This document shows, piece by piece, positions 1 to 11,500 of a DNA stretch of 64,000 nucleotides (positions are counted from its first letter, which is position 1; each line of letters starts with the position of its first letter). Origin of the DNA: Cepaea nemoralis (lineage: Eukaryota; Mollusca; Gastropoda; Stylommatophora; Helicidae); contig JACEFZ010011098.1 in NCBI GenBank assembly GCA_014155875.1, positions 87,651-151,650 on the forward strand, written 5' to 3'. Both the position numbers and the translations under genes were made by a program. The notes beneath the pieces are model-generated. The model had not been told where the DNA came from. It was given only the letters and a program-made list of their open reading frames with translations, and made no database searches.

Positions 1-36
1 AAAAAATTTTTTTGGGTTTTGTTTTTTGTTTTTGTT

Positions 37-345
37 TTGCGTTCGTTCGTATTTAACTCAAACGTAGTCCATACATGTGTTACTACTTCTAGTGCACTGG
101 ACTGAATTTTGCGTGTGGATTAGCTTTCCCTATTATCAGTGTCCCTCGCCATCAGGCGAACCCACTCCGACTTCTGAGGTGCTTATAATGTACGTCCTCA
201 AGTCAAGGACGAGAAGTCAACATTTTAGTGCAACTGACAGGTGTAGTAGTTCAACCTGCTACCCCACACACCAGATATTTAATCGCTCTTCTGCATTCAG
301 TATGCCGAGCTGCAGACAATGCGATGATCCCAACACTTCACATAC
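37..345 (-). repeat. tRNA-derived SINE, old copy
   Basis: The reverse complement of this stretch follows the SINE at 3507-3800 along most of its length: the tail region with GCGA-like repeats, the central part with the CTGAAGTCGGAG motif, and then a diverged tRNA-like head. Divergence is high in the head, so the copy is old. The two copies are in opposite orientation. No target-site duplication was found. Confidence 0.7.
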
Positions 346-465
346 CCACACCAGGTTCCTGCATCCAGGTTTGTTTGATTGATATTGTTGTAAAGAGACA
401 CAGACGGACGAATTAGCACAGAAGATACCGGGAACATTTGGAAGCAAATGATGCTTCTGTTCTCT

Positions 466-498
466 CATTATTATTATTATTATTATTATTATTCCACT

Positions 499-530
<32 letters not shown>

Positions 531-552
531 TTCTTCTTCTTCTTCTTCTTCC
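466..552. repeat. (ATT)n/(CTT)n microsatellite
   Basis: About eight ATT triplets pass directly into an imperfect CTT/TCC tract. The composition is purely simple-sequence. Confidence 0.95.
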
Positions 553-702
553 TCCGTGTCTTCTTCGTCCAGGTCGTTCTAAAGATCACTTAAGGTTCCC
601 TGTGTCCGTGTACACCGGTGTAGCCATTTTTCACCTTTCGGCCAAGACATCCGACATCACCACAGCATTATGTGCGTGTGTCTGTGGAGGGGAGGGGAGA
701 GA

Positions 703-832
703 GAGAGGATGCATTAGACCCCCATGAATCCCCTCTCTCACCCATGCTGCAATAAGCCAACCTTTTAGAGAGGATGCATTAGACCCCCATGAATCCCCTC
801 TCTCACCCATGCTGCAAAATAAGTCAACCTTT
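703..832. repeat. 65-bp tandem duplication
   Basis: Two adjacent, nearly identical 65-bp units start with GAGAGGATGCATTAGACC. They differ by a few bases near the end of the unit. The short ORF at 789-977 that overlaps the second unit has no recognisable domain. Confidence 0.9.
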
Positions 833-1583
833 TCTTCCCCCAGACCTAACCTTGGAGTTGATGTACGGTCTTGGTCAGTTCTGTTTCAATGACCCTGAGG
901 CAAGTAGTCAAGCTTCGTGTCGCCGACTGCATTCATCTCTTTTGTCCCACAGATTTAGTCCAACAGATCAACATTAACTATTGAAAGACATAAAGCGTTG
1001 GCTGTGTGTGTTACAGGATGTCCCATTCTCTTTAGCTACCCATGCACCGTCAAAGTGTTAAGCCAGCTTTTAAAGAGGGTAGTTAAAATCTTTGACCAGT
1101 ACCATACGAAATGAAATATTTCGTAACAGTTACCATCACTTACACTGGCGTCCCATTTCGGATGCGTAGATTAATCGAAAGAAAATATATACCTGCCTCT
1201 TGTTCGTCATGTCTACACACACATGGATACTTGTCGTGAGCCATTTCATATGACTTTTAACCGTAGTGCATGTCACTGAACGGGACTTACATTAAATTAA
1301 AAGTTAAATAGCGTACTACTCATCCTGCTATCTCCATGCTATAATGCAAATGTGCACTGTATTTGTTCGTTGTCTCTGGCTATACGTTGTATAAATAATA
1401 TGCTTATTGCCTTTAATGTTTTGTGAGCAGTAAAAGAGATAAGCTTCAATGATATTATATGAACACCTGCACATGTTATCGAACACTACCCCTACCTCCT
1501 CCCCTTCTACCTGCCCTACACACATAGCAATTATGTTAGGATTGTGGCTTGCTTCCACTGGTACATTATCCTATGCTCATTGT
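833..1583. other. Unannotated stretch
   Basis: I see no coding region, RNA gene or repeat family member here. The longest ORFs are about 75 codons and resemble nothing I know. Confidence 0.5.
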
Positions 1584-1595
1584 ACTTGAGAGTTG

Positions 1596-1923
1596 GGACG
1601 CAGAGGTGTTTCCAAGGCACCAGGGCCGGGTTATATACTGGCCAAGACCTATTGACGCGTCCTCGTCGAGCGTCCTGGGCAACAGGTCCCTTCGGGGTCC
1701 TGGCTAAGGTCAGTAGGATCGCCGATTCCTCCGAAGTCGGAGAGTGTCTGCCTGTATGGCGAGGAACCACCAGTCTGCACACCAATAAGCCAGACATGGG
1801 ACAACGGATACTCACGCAAACCTCAAGTCCTGTATGACATCACACTGATATTGGACAACAGGATGCCTTCATCCGACATACAGGACTTCGCGTTGGAGCT
1901 CAAGCCAACGAACATAAGCAAGC
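1596..1923 (+). mobile_element. SINE with (AAGC)n tail, copy 1
   Basis: This 328-bp element is flanked by a perfect 12-bp duplication ACTTGAGAGTTG at 1584-1595 and 1924-1935. It begins GGACGCAGAGGTG and ends in a short AAGC repeat. Highly similar copies lie at 34576-34911 (minus) and 59801-60136 (plus), each with its own TSD. It has no coding capacity; the ORFs of up to 97 codons over it are incidental and recur in each copy. Size, TSD and tetranucleotide tail are those of a LINE-mobilised SINE. I could not make out a clear tRNA cloverleaf in the head. Confidence 0.9.
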
Positions 1924-1935
1924 ACTTGAGAGTTG

Positions 1936-2454
1936 CACTGTGCATTGCTGTACTCTTACATGTAAGTACAATATTATTGCTAACTACACCTCATTACATT
2001 TGTTACACCATGCCCATTGGCATTGTTTGAGTCACACATAATGTATGCAGCGCCTCCTTGCTTCATCCTCGTTCTTTCACCTCCCCCCCCCCCCCCCCCA
2101 CCTTTTTATTCTAAATCGACAAGCCTGATGTCACAGTGGGGCCTTCGGTCGATCCTCTCTTCGATTTCCAGACTTATTGTCTGCCCAGGATGCTCAGCGG
2201 TGGGGTGACCCTCGGTTAGCATAAACCCTGACCTTTCATGTTAAAGCCTTTGCTCCCTGCTCGTTGTTATAATTATCGCACTGATATTCTTCTGCCTCTG
2301 CTGCCTTCCATCGTTCGGTGGAGCTTGGGCCATCGGCAAACTCACGTTCAGCTCTGTGTAGGCTTGTTAGTTTTATAGGAGTTGAGATAGCCAGTCACGC
2401 TAACCTTCCTCAGTCGCCTCCTACGACATGCACGGTAGGTTTGTTTTTTTTAAG
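1936..2454. other. Unannotated stretch with poly-C run
   Basis: No gene was seen. There is an uninterrupted run of 17 C at 2083-2099. The rest is unique-looking sequence without a domain match. Confidence 0.5.
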
Positions 2455-2690
2455 TTGCATATCCTTTACACGATGTTGCAGTCAACACCAGCATTTTACT
2501 GCCGTTGTCTTGGCATGATTTACGTTCAGTAGTTTGCCATTGTTTTCTGAACGACCAACTCCCGCACCATAACGTTAAAACCAGCGCGACACGGTCTGCA
2601 GCCAAATCGGTCACCGCTGTGTTTCGAACGCGGGTAAGCGGCATTACGAATCGCGTCCGCAACGCCATCGCCACGGAGAAAAGGTAGGTT
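2455..2690 (-). repeat. Dispersed repeat family R1, copy 1
   Basis: The stretch shares ordered blocks with 21317-21440, 59600-59785, 61960-62180 and 62490-62760: CTGCAACGTCCTGTAAAGG-like, TTCAGAAAGCAATGGCAAA-like and CGTTCGAAACACAGC-like motifs. It is about 240 bp, non-coding and CpG-containing. The family is recognised only by recurrence in this window; its class (SINE or non-autonomous DNA element) is unknown. Confidence 0.75.
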
Positions 2691-3506
2691 ACAGTGCCAC
2701 TTTTCTTTGCTTCTCTTATGGGCCCCAGATACACATCTATTTTAAGGCTATTTCTTATCGATAACACACGCACAAAAGTCGTGTGACGTAGGCTAACTCC
2801 ACCCTGCAAGTATGGCCCAGTGAACAATTTGAGAAGCATTGGGTTAAGTGTCTTCCGCTTGCATCACCCCACGCTCCAGTCAAGCTCTCTCGCGCGCATT
2901 TCCTCTCAGTTTCTGAATCTATAACACACGGGTCCCCGGCTCGTAACTCTCGTTGATTCGCCCGTTAACCTTTGCCCTCGCATAACTGCGCCCCTTTTTC
3001 CTTTCTCCTGCCGCGCTACCCGCCGTTTCTCCACTGCATCATTACCTGGGATATTATTTTTTCATTGCCCGCGTTCATGGGAAAATCGGATCGGACAGAA
3101 TTTCATGTTTTCCGTACCGTTTCCCCCCGTATCTTGGCGCTACGATCATCATCGTGCGAACCCAATAGCGGGAGACGATACGCGGGTTTACGAGGTGATC
3201 CCGCTCAGTCGAGACACAGAACACGCCTTCATTTTCTGTAGGTCGGTGCATTCAGCCCTGCCAGCCTTAAGGTGGCTTTCAACCTATGCTGTGCTTTAAC
3301 AGTCCATAGTGTAATAAATTAATTATTGATTGCATGGCATTGGGTGGGAAGCATATAATCGGGCATAGGTATATATATGTTATAGGGCCACAGTCAAGCG
3401 TATTTGTGATTAGTGATTTGCGAGGTTGTCGATTAATCATACATATATTTAGTTAGCAATGTTGACAGTGATTGGGGAACAGTTATAGATATTACAATAA
3501 CAGAGA
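2691..3506. other. Unannotated stretch
   Basis: Nothing recognisable is present on either strand. ORFs of up to 89 codons lack a domain signature. Confidence 0.5.
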
Positions 3507-3800
3507 GGTCTGTATGGCGGAATGGATAAGAACGCGCATTCTTAAACATCCAGTGTGCCGATGCCAAGGCAAGAGGTTCAACCCCTACACCGGACAGTTG
3601 GACTAAATTATTGACTTCTCGTCCTTGATTTAGGGACGTAAATTACAAGTAGGCCTACCTCTGAAGTCGGAGGTGGTTCGCCTGATGGTGAGAGACACTG
3701 GTAATAGGGAAAGCTAATCCACAAGCAAAATTCAGTCCAGCACTACTAAAAAGAGTGTTATGGACTACGCTTGAGTTCAAACGCGAGCGAGCGCCGAAAA
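3507..3800 (+). mobile_element. tRNA-derived SINE
   Basis: The head looks like a tRNA gene: an A-box-like segment (TGGCGGAATGGATAAGAACG) near 3514 and a B-box GGTTCAACCCC at 3575-3585, with spacing suited to a long-variable-arm (Leu/Ser-type) tRNA. A tRNA-unrelated body follows, ending in a GCGA-type repeat around 3785-3795. An older copy lies at 37-345 in reverse orientation. The A and B boxes imply RNA polymerase III transcription. No clean TSD was seen. Confidence 0.75.
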
Positions 3801-4040
3801 GAAAAACAAAATTAAAATAAGAATGCAAAACACAAGAGGAACTTGCATAGCACTAGGAAATGTGTGAAAGTTAGAGAATGTTAAACGTATCAACTAACTT
3901 AGAATAAAGCGTTTAAAAATGTAAACACCCTTTTAAATGCCATAAGGCGCATTGAGTATATGGTGCTCAACTCATATTGAATAGACCCATCGGCGCCGGC
4001 GGTTGATGTGGTCAGTATCGCACTCGTCTAAGTACTTCCC

Positions 4041-4363
4041 ATGTTAGGCTTCCCATGGACAGACAGAAAACCCAATGAACAAGTCCTTCAAGAAACAAAT
4101 GAAGATCGTAAACTGATTAGAGACATTAGACGTAGGCAGTCAAAGTTTTTTGGGCATGTTATGAGAAGAGATGGATTGGAGAACTTGCTAACGACTGGCA
4201 AGATGGAAGGGAAGAGACCAAGGGGAAGACCAAGAATTAAATACCTGGATGGCTTGGCCACTTGGCATGGTCGAGACAGAAATACGGAGCTGATCCACGA
4301 CTCTGGTGATCGAGTAAGATGGCGAAACATGACCGCCCACGCTTATCGGCATGGCACATGATG
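4041..4363 (+). pseudogene. RTE-like LINE, reverse transcriptase C-terminal fragment
   Basis: The conceptual product carries the typical tail of an endonuclease/reverse-transcriptase polyprotein: RRRQSKFFGHVMRRDGLENL, a basic GKRPRGRPRIKYLDGL segment, then DRVRWRNMTAHAYRHGT at the end. This region is often mis-annotated in animals as craniofacial development protein 2-like. It lacks endonuclease and catalytic RT motifs, so it is a 5'-truncated copy. A short ATGG-repeat tail follows at 4361-4372. Fragments of the same 3' end recur at 33990-34255, 57173-57330 and 59479-59534. Confidence 0.85.
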
Positions 4364-4490
4364 GATGGATGGTTACGTTGGGAGCCCAGTGAGCTAATAT
4401 ATTTTGGGACACCTGCTGCATGGCTGGAGTGAGCACGTATGGGAGTGTCCAGTGTACAGTGACATAATATAACAGTTACGCTACCACGCA

Positions 4491-4580
4491 TGTTATTGTG
4501 CGTGCTGGCTAGTAAATTAGTTCATGGACATTCCTGTTATTGTGCGTGCTGGCTAGTAGATTAGTTCATGGACATTCCAT
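4491..4580. repeat. 44-bp tandem duplication
   Basis: Two adjacent 44-bp units begin TGTTATTGTGCGTGCTGGC and differ at single positions. Confidence 0.9.
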
Positions 4581-4639
4581 TTTACTGGACAGTTTCTGTC
4601 GACTGCAGATCTTAGGGGGAGATCGTCGGCCATTTTTTT

Positions 4640-4765
4640 GGTTGTTGTTGACGGAAATGCGTTGTGCCTGTTTACAGCAGAGCTGCGATATTCTAACCTT
4701 CCAGCAGACACATCTCGTCTTCTTTCATGCATTTGTCAACCGGGTTAGCCTACCCGAGATGTAAC
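4640..4765 (-). repeat. SINE of the (GAA)n-tail family, old copy
   Basis: The reverse complement matches the SINEs at 15241-15415, 48512-48692 and 50401-50547 through the GGCACAACGC, CAGCTCTGCTGTAAACAGG and CGGGTAGGCTAACCCGG-like blocks. It is more diverged than the other three and has no detectable TSD. Confidence 0.7.
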
Positions 4766-5309
4766 GAAGGACATTCCGCGGTCTTGGTGTTGTGACATTC
4801 TCTCCGTCCCTCTATCTACAGGTGATGTCTCTAACAGGCCCGTTCAGATCCGCCACAAGCATGCCGGTTGGCCCTCAAAGGAAGGCAGGGGCAGACCACG
4901 GGCTCTTAGAGCGACTCCACTTCTTAATACCACCCCCCCCCCCTCAAAAAGACCCTTAGCAGGAAACTGAAGTAGCTATATGAAGTGTTGGGACCAGCAC
5001 ATTTTTCAGACCTGAATGCACGAAGGATATGGTGGCAGTCTTTCCTTCTCGTAGCGAACGGTGAGCTCAGGCATTGAATCCTCGTCCGACCATGCTCATG
5101 TCACTGTCAGCGCAACTTTAGTTTAGTTTAGTCGATGGATCAACATCACGGCTTACGAGTGTAACCCATAAGTGCTAGGTTCTACTCCTAACTCAAGCCT
5201 GAGTCCGGAGAATCTCAGCTCAATGCATGAACTCCGTAGCATCGGCGAGGATCCTGAAATACTTTGGGTAGATTTTTAAATCGAAATGTTGCCTGGGCAG
5301 CGCCGTTAG

Positions 5310-5535
5310 GCAACCCTTTTTTGATTTCCAACTGCCAAGGGATTTTTTACGTGGGCGTCCGATCTCACTACCCAGAGACGAGGGGAAATTGTGTTACTAG
5401 AAGTCCACGTGAAAAAATCCCGGCGGTCACCAGGGCTTGAACCCAGGACCTCCAGCACTCGAGGCGGACACCATACCTCAAGACCACTCAGCCCCCGCAA
5501 TTTCCCAACCGTTACACCAAAGCGCCCGCTATTTT
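5310..5535 (-). repeat. tRNA-derived SINE-like repeat
   Basis: On the minus strand an A-box-like GGCTGAGTGGTCTTGAGG is followed by a perfect B-box GGGTTCAAGCCC (complement of 5433-5444), a tRNA-like promoter arrangement. The body downstream is non-coding. The 64-codon ORF here is incidental. No second full copy was seen in the window. Confidence 0.6.
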
Positions 5536-6094
5536 AACATTGATCCTGTATAGTTTTCTGGATTTGTTTTGGGGAATGTCCTAGGGAAAGACTTCGATTA
5601 GAGGGTCTTCACCTTCTCTGTAAGCTCAGGTGACATGCTATAGGAAGCACTTAGCCAGGCAGGATAGTGGAAAAACCTGTTGGGCGTTTGAAGTTTTTCT
5701 GATAATTTTGAAAACACTGCAACTCTAGTAGCTTCCTCCTATTTCGTTAAACTGTTTTTGGTGTAAAGTAATGCAAAGTCTCTTAACTTTATACTCCTAG
5801 CAAATTGCTACCACCTGCGTACAAATGTTTTTTGTATTATGTTTTTCTTGCCAAAGGATCCAGTTCCAAAGGATCCTTTTAATTCCATATTTGCTTCTAA
5901 GGCCTCTTGTGTTGCTTCTATTTCTTCTTCATGCTGGTCATACTTTCTTTTCTTTTTTTCTGTATTAAGAGAATGACAATCCATTTAAACAAAATTAACT
6001 TAAATACGATTAGGCTGCACAAGTCATCAAAACAGGCTGCGGTAAAACCTACAGCCTATATGCCACATCGAGAGAGAAGGCGAAGGCAGAAGGT
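5536..6094. other. Unannotated AT-rich stretch
   Basis: No gene was recognised. The start of the ORF at 5907-6254 lies here, but its second half is an encoded purine microsatellite and I do not regard it as a gene. Confidence 0.5.
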
Positions 6095-6300
6095 GGGTAT
6101 TGGGAGAATGGAAGAAGAGGAAGAAGATGGGGAGGTGAACGAAAATGAAGAAAATAAGGAAGAAGTGGAAGAAGAAGAGGGGGAAGACGACGACGAAGAA
6201 GAATCTGAAGAAAAAGATGAGGAGGTCGAGGATGAAGAGAAGGAGGAGGATTAGGAGAAGAAGGAGGAAGAGGAGGAGGAACAACAACAACAACAACAAA
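6095..6300. repeat. Purine-rich GAA/GAG microsatellite
   Basis: The tract is an imperfect GAA/GAG/GGA array ending in an ACA repeat at 6280-6300. It gives spurious Glu-rich (plus) and Leu-rich (minus) ORFs. Confidence 0.9.
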
Positions 6301-7190
6301 CCTACAGCATGGTGATGACAGATGAAAGAAATAATCACGCGGCGTAGCAGGCAGCAAGCGTTCCGAGGTCCGCTAATTGAACCGGCCAACCAGCCTGGTT
6401 AAAATGTTTTATTTAGAGTCGAACATACACTTTCACGTGATACAGCCCGAGCGAATTTGTTTGGTGTTTTTGTTATATCTGTTGCTGCTATTGCTGTAGA
6501 TAGTGAATGCTCTTCAAGTTAATTGGTTTGTTGATGCTCTTCAGTTGTTGCCACTCTTCGGCCCAAAGCGTTGATATCTATCATGGTGAAGTTGGTTTAA
6601 AGACTGTTCTCACCACCCAGTACCGAAGTACTTCACGTGTTCGAAGTGATGTATTAGGATATAACCAGGTCATGACTCGACGTAACACATACAGACTGGC
6701 GAGGCTGGTCTACGTTGGTCACGTTTTGTCCAGGGGCTTTAGGCATTTCATTATCAACAGGCTTCTACTAAATGTCGAGGCGGAGTCCTAGAAAATGCAA
6801 CCTATCGACTTGAAGAATAATCAATCGATATTCTAACGTTATGTCTGGTTGGTATTACTGAACGGCTGTTAAAAGACATTGCGTCTTGAATACGTTCAAA
6901 TCATAACAAAAATTAAACCGAATATTCAAATATTATATTGTGAATTTTTTTCCAGCAAACAAAGATTACAACGAACGCGTGACACATACAGCCAGCGGCT
7001 GTTTCTTTGTTGGTCCAATGCCTTGCTAGGAGATGTGAAAAGCCAAAACGTTACACCCCTGTGCCTCTTTCCTTTGGGTTCTTTACTTTTTCTTGGGAAG
7101 TAATCAAGCATAAATATCTGATATTGAAATATGTGGGGATTTTGTTACGTTGAAACACGGGACATTTAGCAAGCCTAGCTGCGCGAAGTC
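6301..7190. other. Unannotated stretch
   Basis: ORFs of 60-94 codons have no recognised domain, and no repeat family was detected. Confidence 0.5.
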
Positions 7191-7274
7191 GGAACTGCTG
7201 CTGCTGCTGTTGCTGTTGCTGCTGCTGCTACTGTTGCTACTGCTGCTGCTGCTGTTACTCCTCCTCCTTCTTCT

Positions 7275-7306
<32 letters not shown>

Positions 7307-7560
7307 TTCTTCTTCTTCTTCTTCTTCTTCTTCTTCTTCTTCTTCTACCCTATCCTCGTGTTCTTCCTCCTCTGATTCTTCTTCTTCTTCTTCTTCTTCT
7401 TCTTCTCTTCTTCTTCTTCTTCTTCTTCTTCTTCTTCTTCTTCTTCTTCTTCTTCTTCTTCTTCTTCTTCTTCTTCTTCTTCTTCTTCTCCTCCTCCTTC
7501 ATCGTTTTGTTTTTTTCTCCTACTTCTTCTACCCTATCCCTGTGTTCCTTCTCCTCTTCT

Positions 7561-7592
<32 letters not shown>

Positions 7593-7665
7593 TTCTTCTT
7601 CTTCTTCTTCTTCTTCTTCTTCTTCTTCTTCTTCTTCTTCTTCTTCTTCTTCTTCTTCTTCTTGT
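7191..7665. repeat. Compound (CTG)n/(CTT)n microsatellite
   Basis: A CTG/CTA tract (about 7195-7258) passes into three long CTT blocks (about 7265-7346, 7378-7490 and 7555-7662) separated by two similar spacers containing CTACCCTATCC and GTGTTC motifs. The repeated spacer suggests the block itself was duplicated. All long ORFs over it are homopolymer artefacts. Confidence 0.95.
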
Positions 7666-7905
7666 CCATAAACTGCTTGGATGTTGTTGATACCAGGTGT
7701 TATCAATAATCAGATTATGCTCTTTTGCCCATTGTACAAGTCTGCTACCTTTTTCATTCTGCTCCCCTAGTCCAAACTTCTCTCCTGTGCATCCGTCTTG
7801 TTGATTTCCAACTTTAGCATTAAAGTCACCCATTGTTACATTTAATTCTGAATACTTGCACTTCTTGAAGACATTCTCCAAATCATTATAAAATTCATGA
7901 TACAC
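7666..7905 (-). pseudogene. RTE-like LINE endonuclease-domain fragment
   Basis: The minus-strand product contains NVTMGDFNAKVGNQ, the GDFN motif of apurinic/apyrimidinic-type LINE endonucleases, followed by RLVQWAKEHNLIIDNTWY, typical of RTE-type proteins. The fragment is about 80 codons. It runs straight into the (CTT)n tract, so the downstream part is lost. It is a dead fragment with no RT domain. Confidence 0.85.
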
Positions 7906-8559
7906 TTAGACTGTATGCTAATGTATATAAGACATGAATGACATACCAAAATTGTATGTTAATGTATATAAGACACAAAAACACACATACTGCTCTGATT
8001 CACCAGAAGAGGACGCAACGCGACATAAATGGATTTTTTTAAAACCTTGCACCAAATTTAACATGTTCAGAAAACTCCCAAGCCCGGATTTGTAATTACA
8101 GTTGTGTTCATGGAGCCGTGAAGTCTTCAACAGGCGCCATTGACACACGCGACCAGGGAAAAGGCGGGTCTTTATACAGGCAGTACAAGCATCGGCCCGG
8201 GTATAACATTTTATATGTCAAAATACACACCCACGCAAGCAACGAAACAAAACATGACAATATATCTAGACAAGTTTTTCGCGATTCTGTTGCAGAAAAG
8301 GGTATATAATTAAAATTGTTTCGTATACAAAAGCTGAGAGTTGTAAGAGCAAGCATTGTAGCTTTGATTCTAAGGAGGAGTGTGTTGTTCACATTCTCCT
8401 GGTAGAATCGAGATATAATTGAACTAGTTTTTCTTTCTTTTGTTTTCTTTCTGTCTTTTTTCTGTTTGGAGAGTCTCTTGTTATAGAAGCCCGTTGATTT
8501 GAGTTTGTCGCTGTCTTGTATGCGACATGAAAAATTGAAAACTGGGTGTTGAATGTTGA
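7906..8559. other. Unannotated stretch upstream of the minisatellite
   Basis: No gene or repeat family was recognised. A 21-bp motif GTATGTTAATGTATATAAGAC-like occurs twice near 7914 and 7956. Confidence 0.5.
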
Positions 8560-11500
8560 ATAGATAACTTACATTGTTGTATTGACAGTTGGATAGACAA
8601 CTGACATTTTTGCATTGACAGTTGGATAGATAACTGACATTGTTGTATTGACAGTTGGATAGATAACTGACATTTTTGTATTGACAGTTGGATAGATAAC
8701 TGACATTTTTGTATTGACAGTTGGATAGATAACTGACATTTTTGCATTGACAGTATGGATAGATAACTGACATTTTTGTATTGACAGTTGGATAGATAAC
8801 TGACATTTTTGTATTGACAGTTGGATAGATAACTGACATTTTTGTATTGACAGTTGGATAGATAACTGACATTTTTGTATTGACAGTTGGATAGATAACT
8901 GACATTTTTGTATTGACAGTTGGATAGATAACTGACATTGTTGTATTGACAGTTGGATAGATAACTGACATTTTTGTATTGACAGTTGGATAGATAACTG
9001 ACATTTTTGTATTGACAGTTAGATAGATAACTAACATTTTTGTATTGACAGTTGGATAGATAACTGACATTTTTGTATTGACAGTTGGATAGATAACTGA
9101 CATTTTTGCATTGACAGTTGGATAGATAACTGACATTTTTGCATTGACAGTTGGATAGATAACTGACATTGTTGTATTGACAGTTGGATAGATAACTGAC
9201 ATTGTTGCATTGACAGTTGGATAGATAACTGACATTGTTGCATTGACAGTTGGATAGATAACTGACATTGTTGTATTGACAGTTGGATAGATAACTGACA
9301 TTTTTGCATTGACAGTTGGATAGATAACTGACATTGTTGTATTGACAGTTGGATAGATAACTGACATTGTTGTATTGACAGTTGGATAGATAACTGACAT
9401 TGTTGTATTGACAGTTGGATAGATAACTGACATTTTTGCATTGACAGTTGGATAGATAACTGACATTTTTGCATTGACAGTTGGATAGATAACTGACATT
9501 TTTGTATTGACAGTTGGATAGATAACTGACATTTTTGCATTGACAGTTGGATAGATAACTGACATTTTTGCATTGACAGTTGGATAGATAACTGACATTG
9601 TTGTATTGACAGTTGGATAGATAACTGACATTGTTGCATTGACAGTTGGATAGATAACTGACATTGTTGCATTGACAGTTGGATAGATAACTGACATTGT
9701 TGTATTGACAGTTGGATAGATAACTGACATTGATGCATTGACAGTTGGATAGATAACTGACATTGTTGTATTGACAGTTGGATAGATAACTGACATTGTT
9801 GTATTGACAGTTGGATAGATAACTGACATTGTTGTATTGACAGTTGGATAGATAACTGACATTTTTGCATTGACAGTTGGATAGATAACTGACATTGTTG
9901 CATTGACAGTTGGATAGATAACTGACATTTTTGTATTGACAGTTGGATAGATAACTGACATTGTTGTATTGACAGTTGGATAGATAACTGACATTGTTGT
10001 ATTGACAGTTGGATAGATAACGGACATTGTTGTATTGACAGTTGGATAGATAACTGACATTGTTGTATTGACAGTTGGATAGATAACTGACATTTTTGCA
10101 TTGACAGTTGGATAGATAACTGACATTTTTGCATTGACAGTTGGATAGATAACTGACATTGTTGTATTGACAGTTGGATAGATAACTGACATTGTTGTAT
10201 TGACAGTTGGATAGGTAACTGACATTGTTGTATTGACAGTTGGATAGATAACGGACATTGTTGTATTGACAGTTGGATAGATAACTGACATTGTTGCATT
10301 GACAGTTGGATAGATAACTGACATTGTTGCATTGACAGTTGGATAGATAACTGACATTTTTGTATTGACAGTTGGATAGATAACTGACATTGTTGCATTG
10401 ACAGTTGGATAGATAACTGACATTTTTGCATTGACAGTTGGATAGATAACTGACATTGTTGCATTGACAGTTGGATAGATAACTGACATTGTTGTATTGA
10501 CAGTTGGATAGATAACTGACATTGTTGTATTGACAGTTGGATAGATAACTGACATTGTTGTATTGACAGTTGGATAGATAACTGACATTTTTGTATTGAC
10601 AGTTGGATAGATAACTGACATTTTTGCATTGACAGTTGGATAGGTAACTGACATTTTTGCATTGACAGTTGGATAGATAACTGACATTGTTGTATTGACA
10701 GTTGGATAGATAACTGACATTTTTGCATTGACAGTTGGATAGATAACTGACATTTTTGCATTGACAGTTGGATAGATAACTGACATTGTTGTATTGACAG
10801 TTGGATAGATAACTGACATTGTTGTATTGACAGTTGGATAGATAAACTGACATTGTTGTATTGACAGTTGGATAGATAACGGACATTGTTGTATTGACAG
10901 TTGGATAGATAACTGACATTGTTGTATTGACAGTTGGATAGATAACTGACATTGTTGTATTGACAGTTGGATAGATAACTGACATTTTTGTATTGACAGT
11001 TGGATAGATAACTGACATTGTTGTATTGACAGTTGGATAGATAACTGACATTGTTGTATTGATAGTTGGATAGATAACTGACATTTTTGCATTGACAGTT
11101 GGATAGATAACTGACATTTTTGCATTGACAGTTGGATAGATAACTGACATTTTTGCATTGACAGTTGGATAGATAACTGACATTGTTGTATTGACAGTTG
11201 GATAGATAACTGACATTGTTGTATTGACAGTTGGATAGATAACTGACATTTTTGCATTGACAGTTGGATAGATAACTGACATTGTTTGCATTGACAGTTG
11301 GATAGATAACTGACATTGTTGTATTGACAGTTGGATAGATAACTGACATTGTTGTATTGACAGTTGGATAGATAACTGACATTGTTGTATTGACAGTTGG
11401 ATAGATAACTGACATTTTTGCATTGACAGTTGGATAGATAACTGACATTTTTGCATTGACAGTTGGATAGATAACTGACATTGTTGTATTGACAGTTGGA

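Noticed and set aside
1531..1837. 94-97-codon ORFs repeated near 34.7 and 59.9 kb as a conserved small protein
   Set aside because: They recur only because the AAGC-tail SINE recurs; both strands are open equally.
5907..6254. 115-codon acidic ORF
   Set aside because: Its second half is a GAA/GAG microsatellite and the first half has no domain; no gene context.
7150..7706. Poly-Leu/Phe/Ser and poly-Glu/Lys ORFs
   Set aside because: They are translations of (CTT)n/(CTG)n microsatellites.
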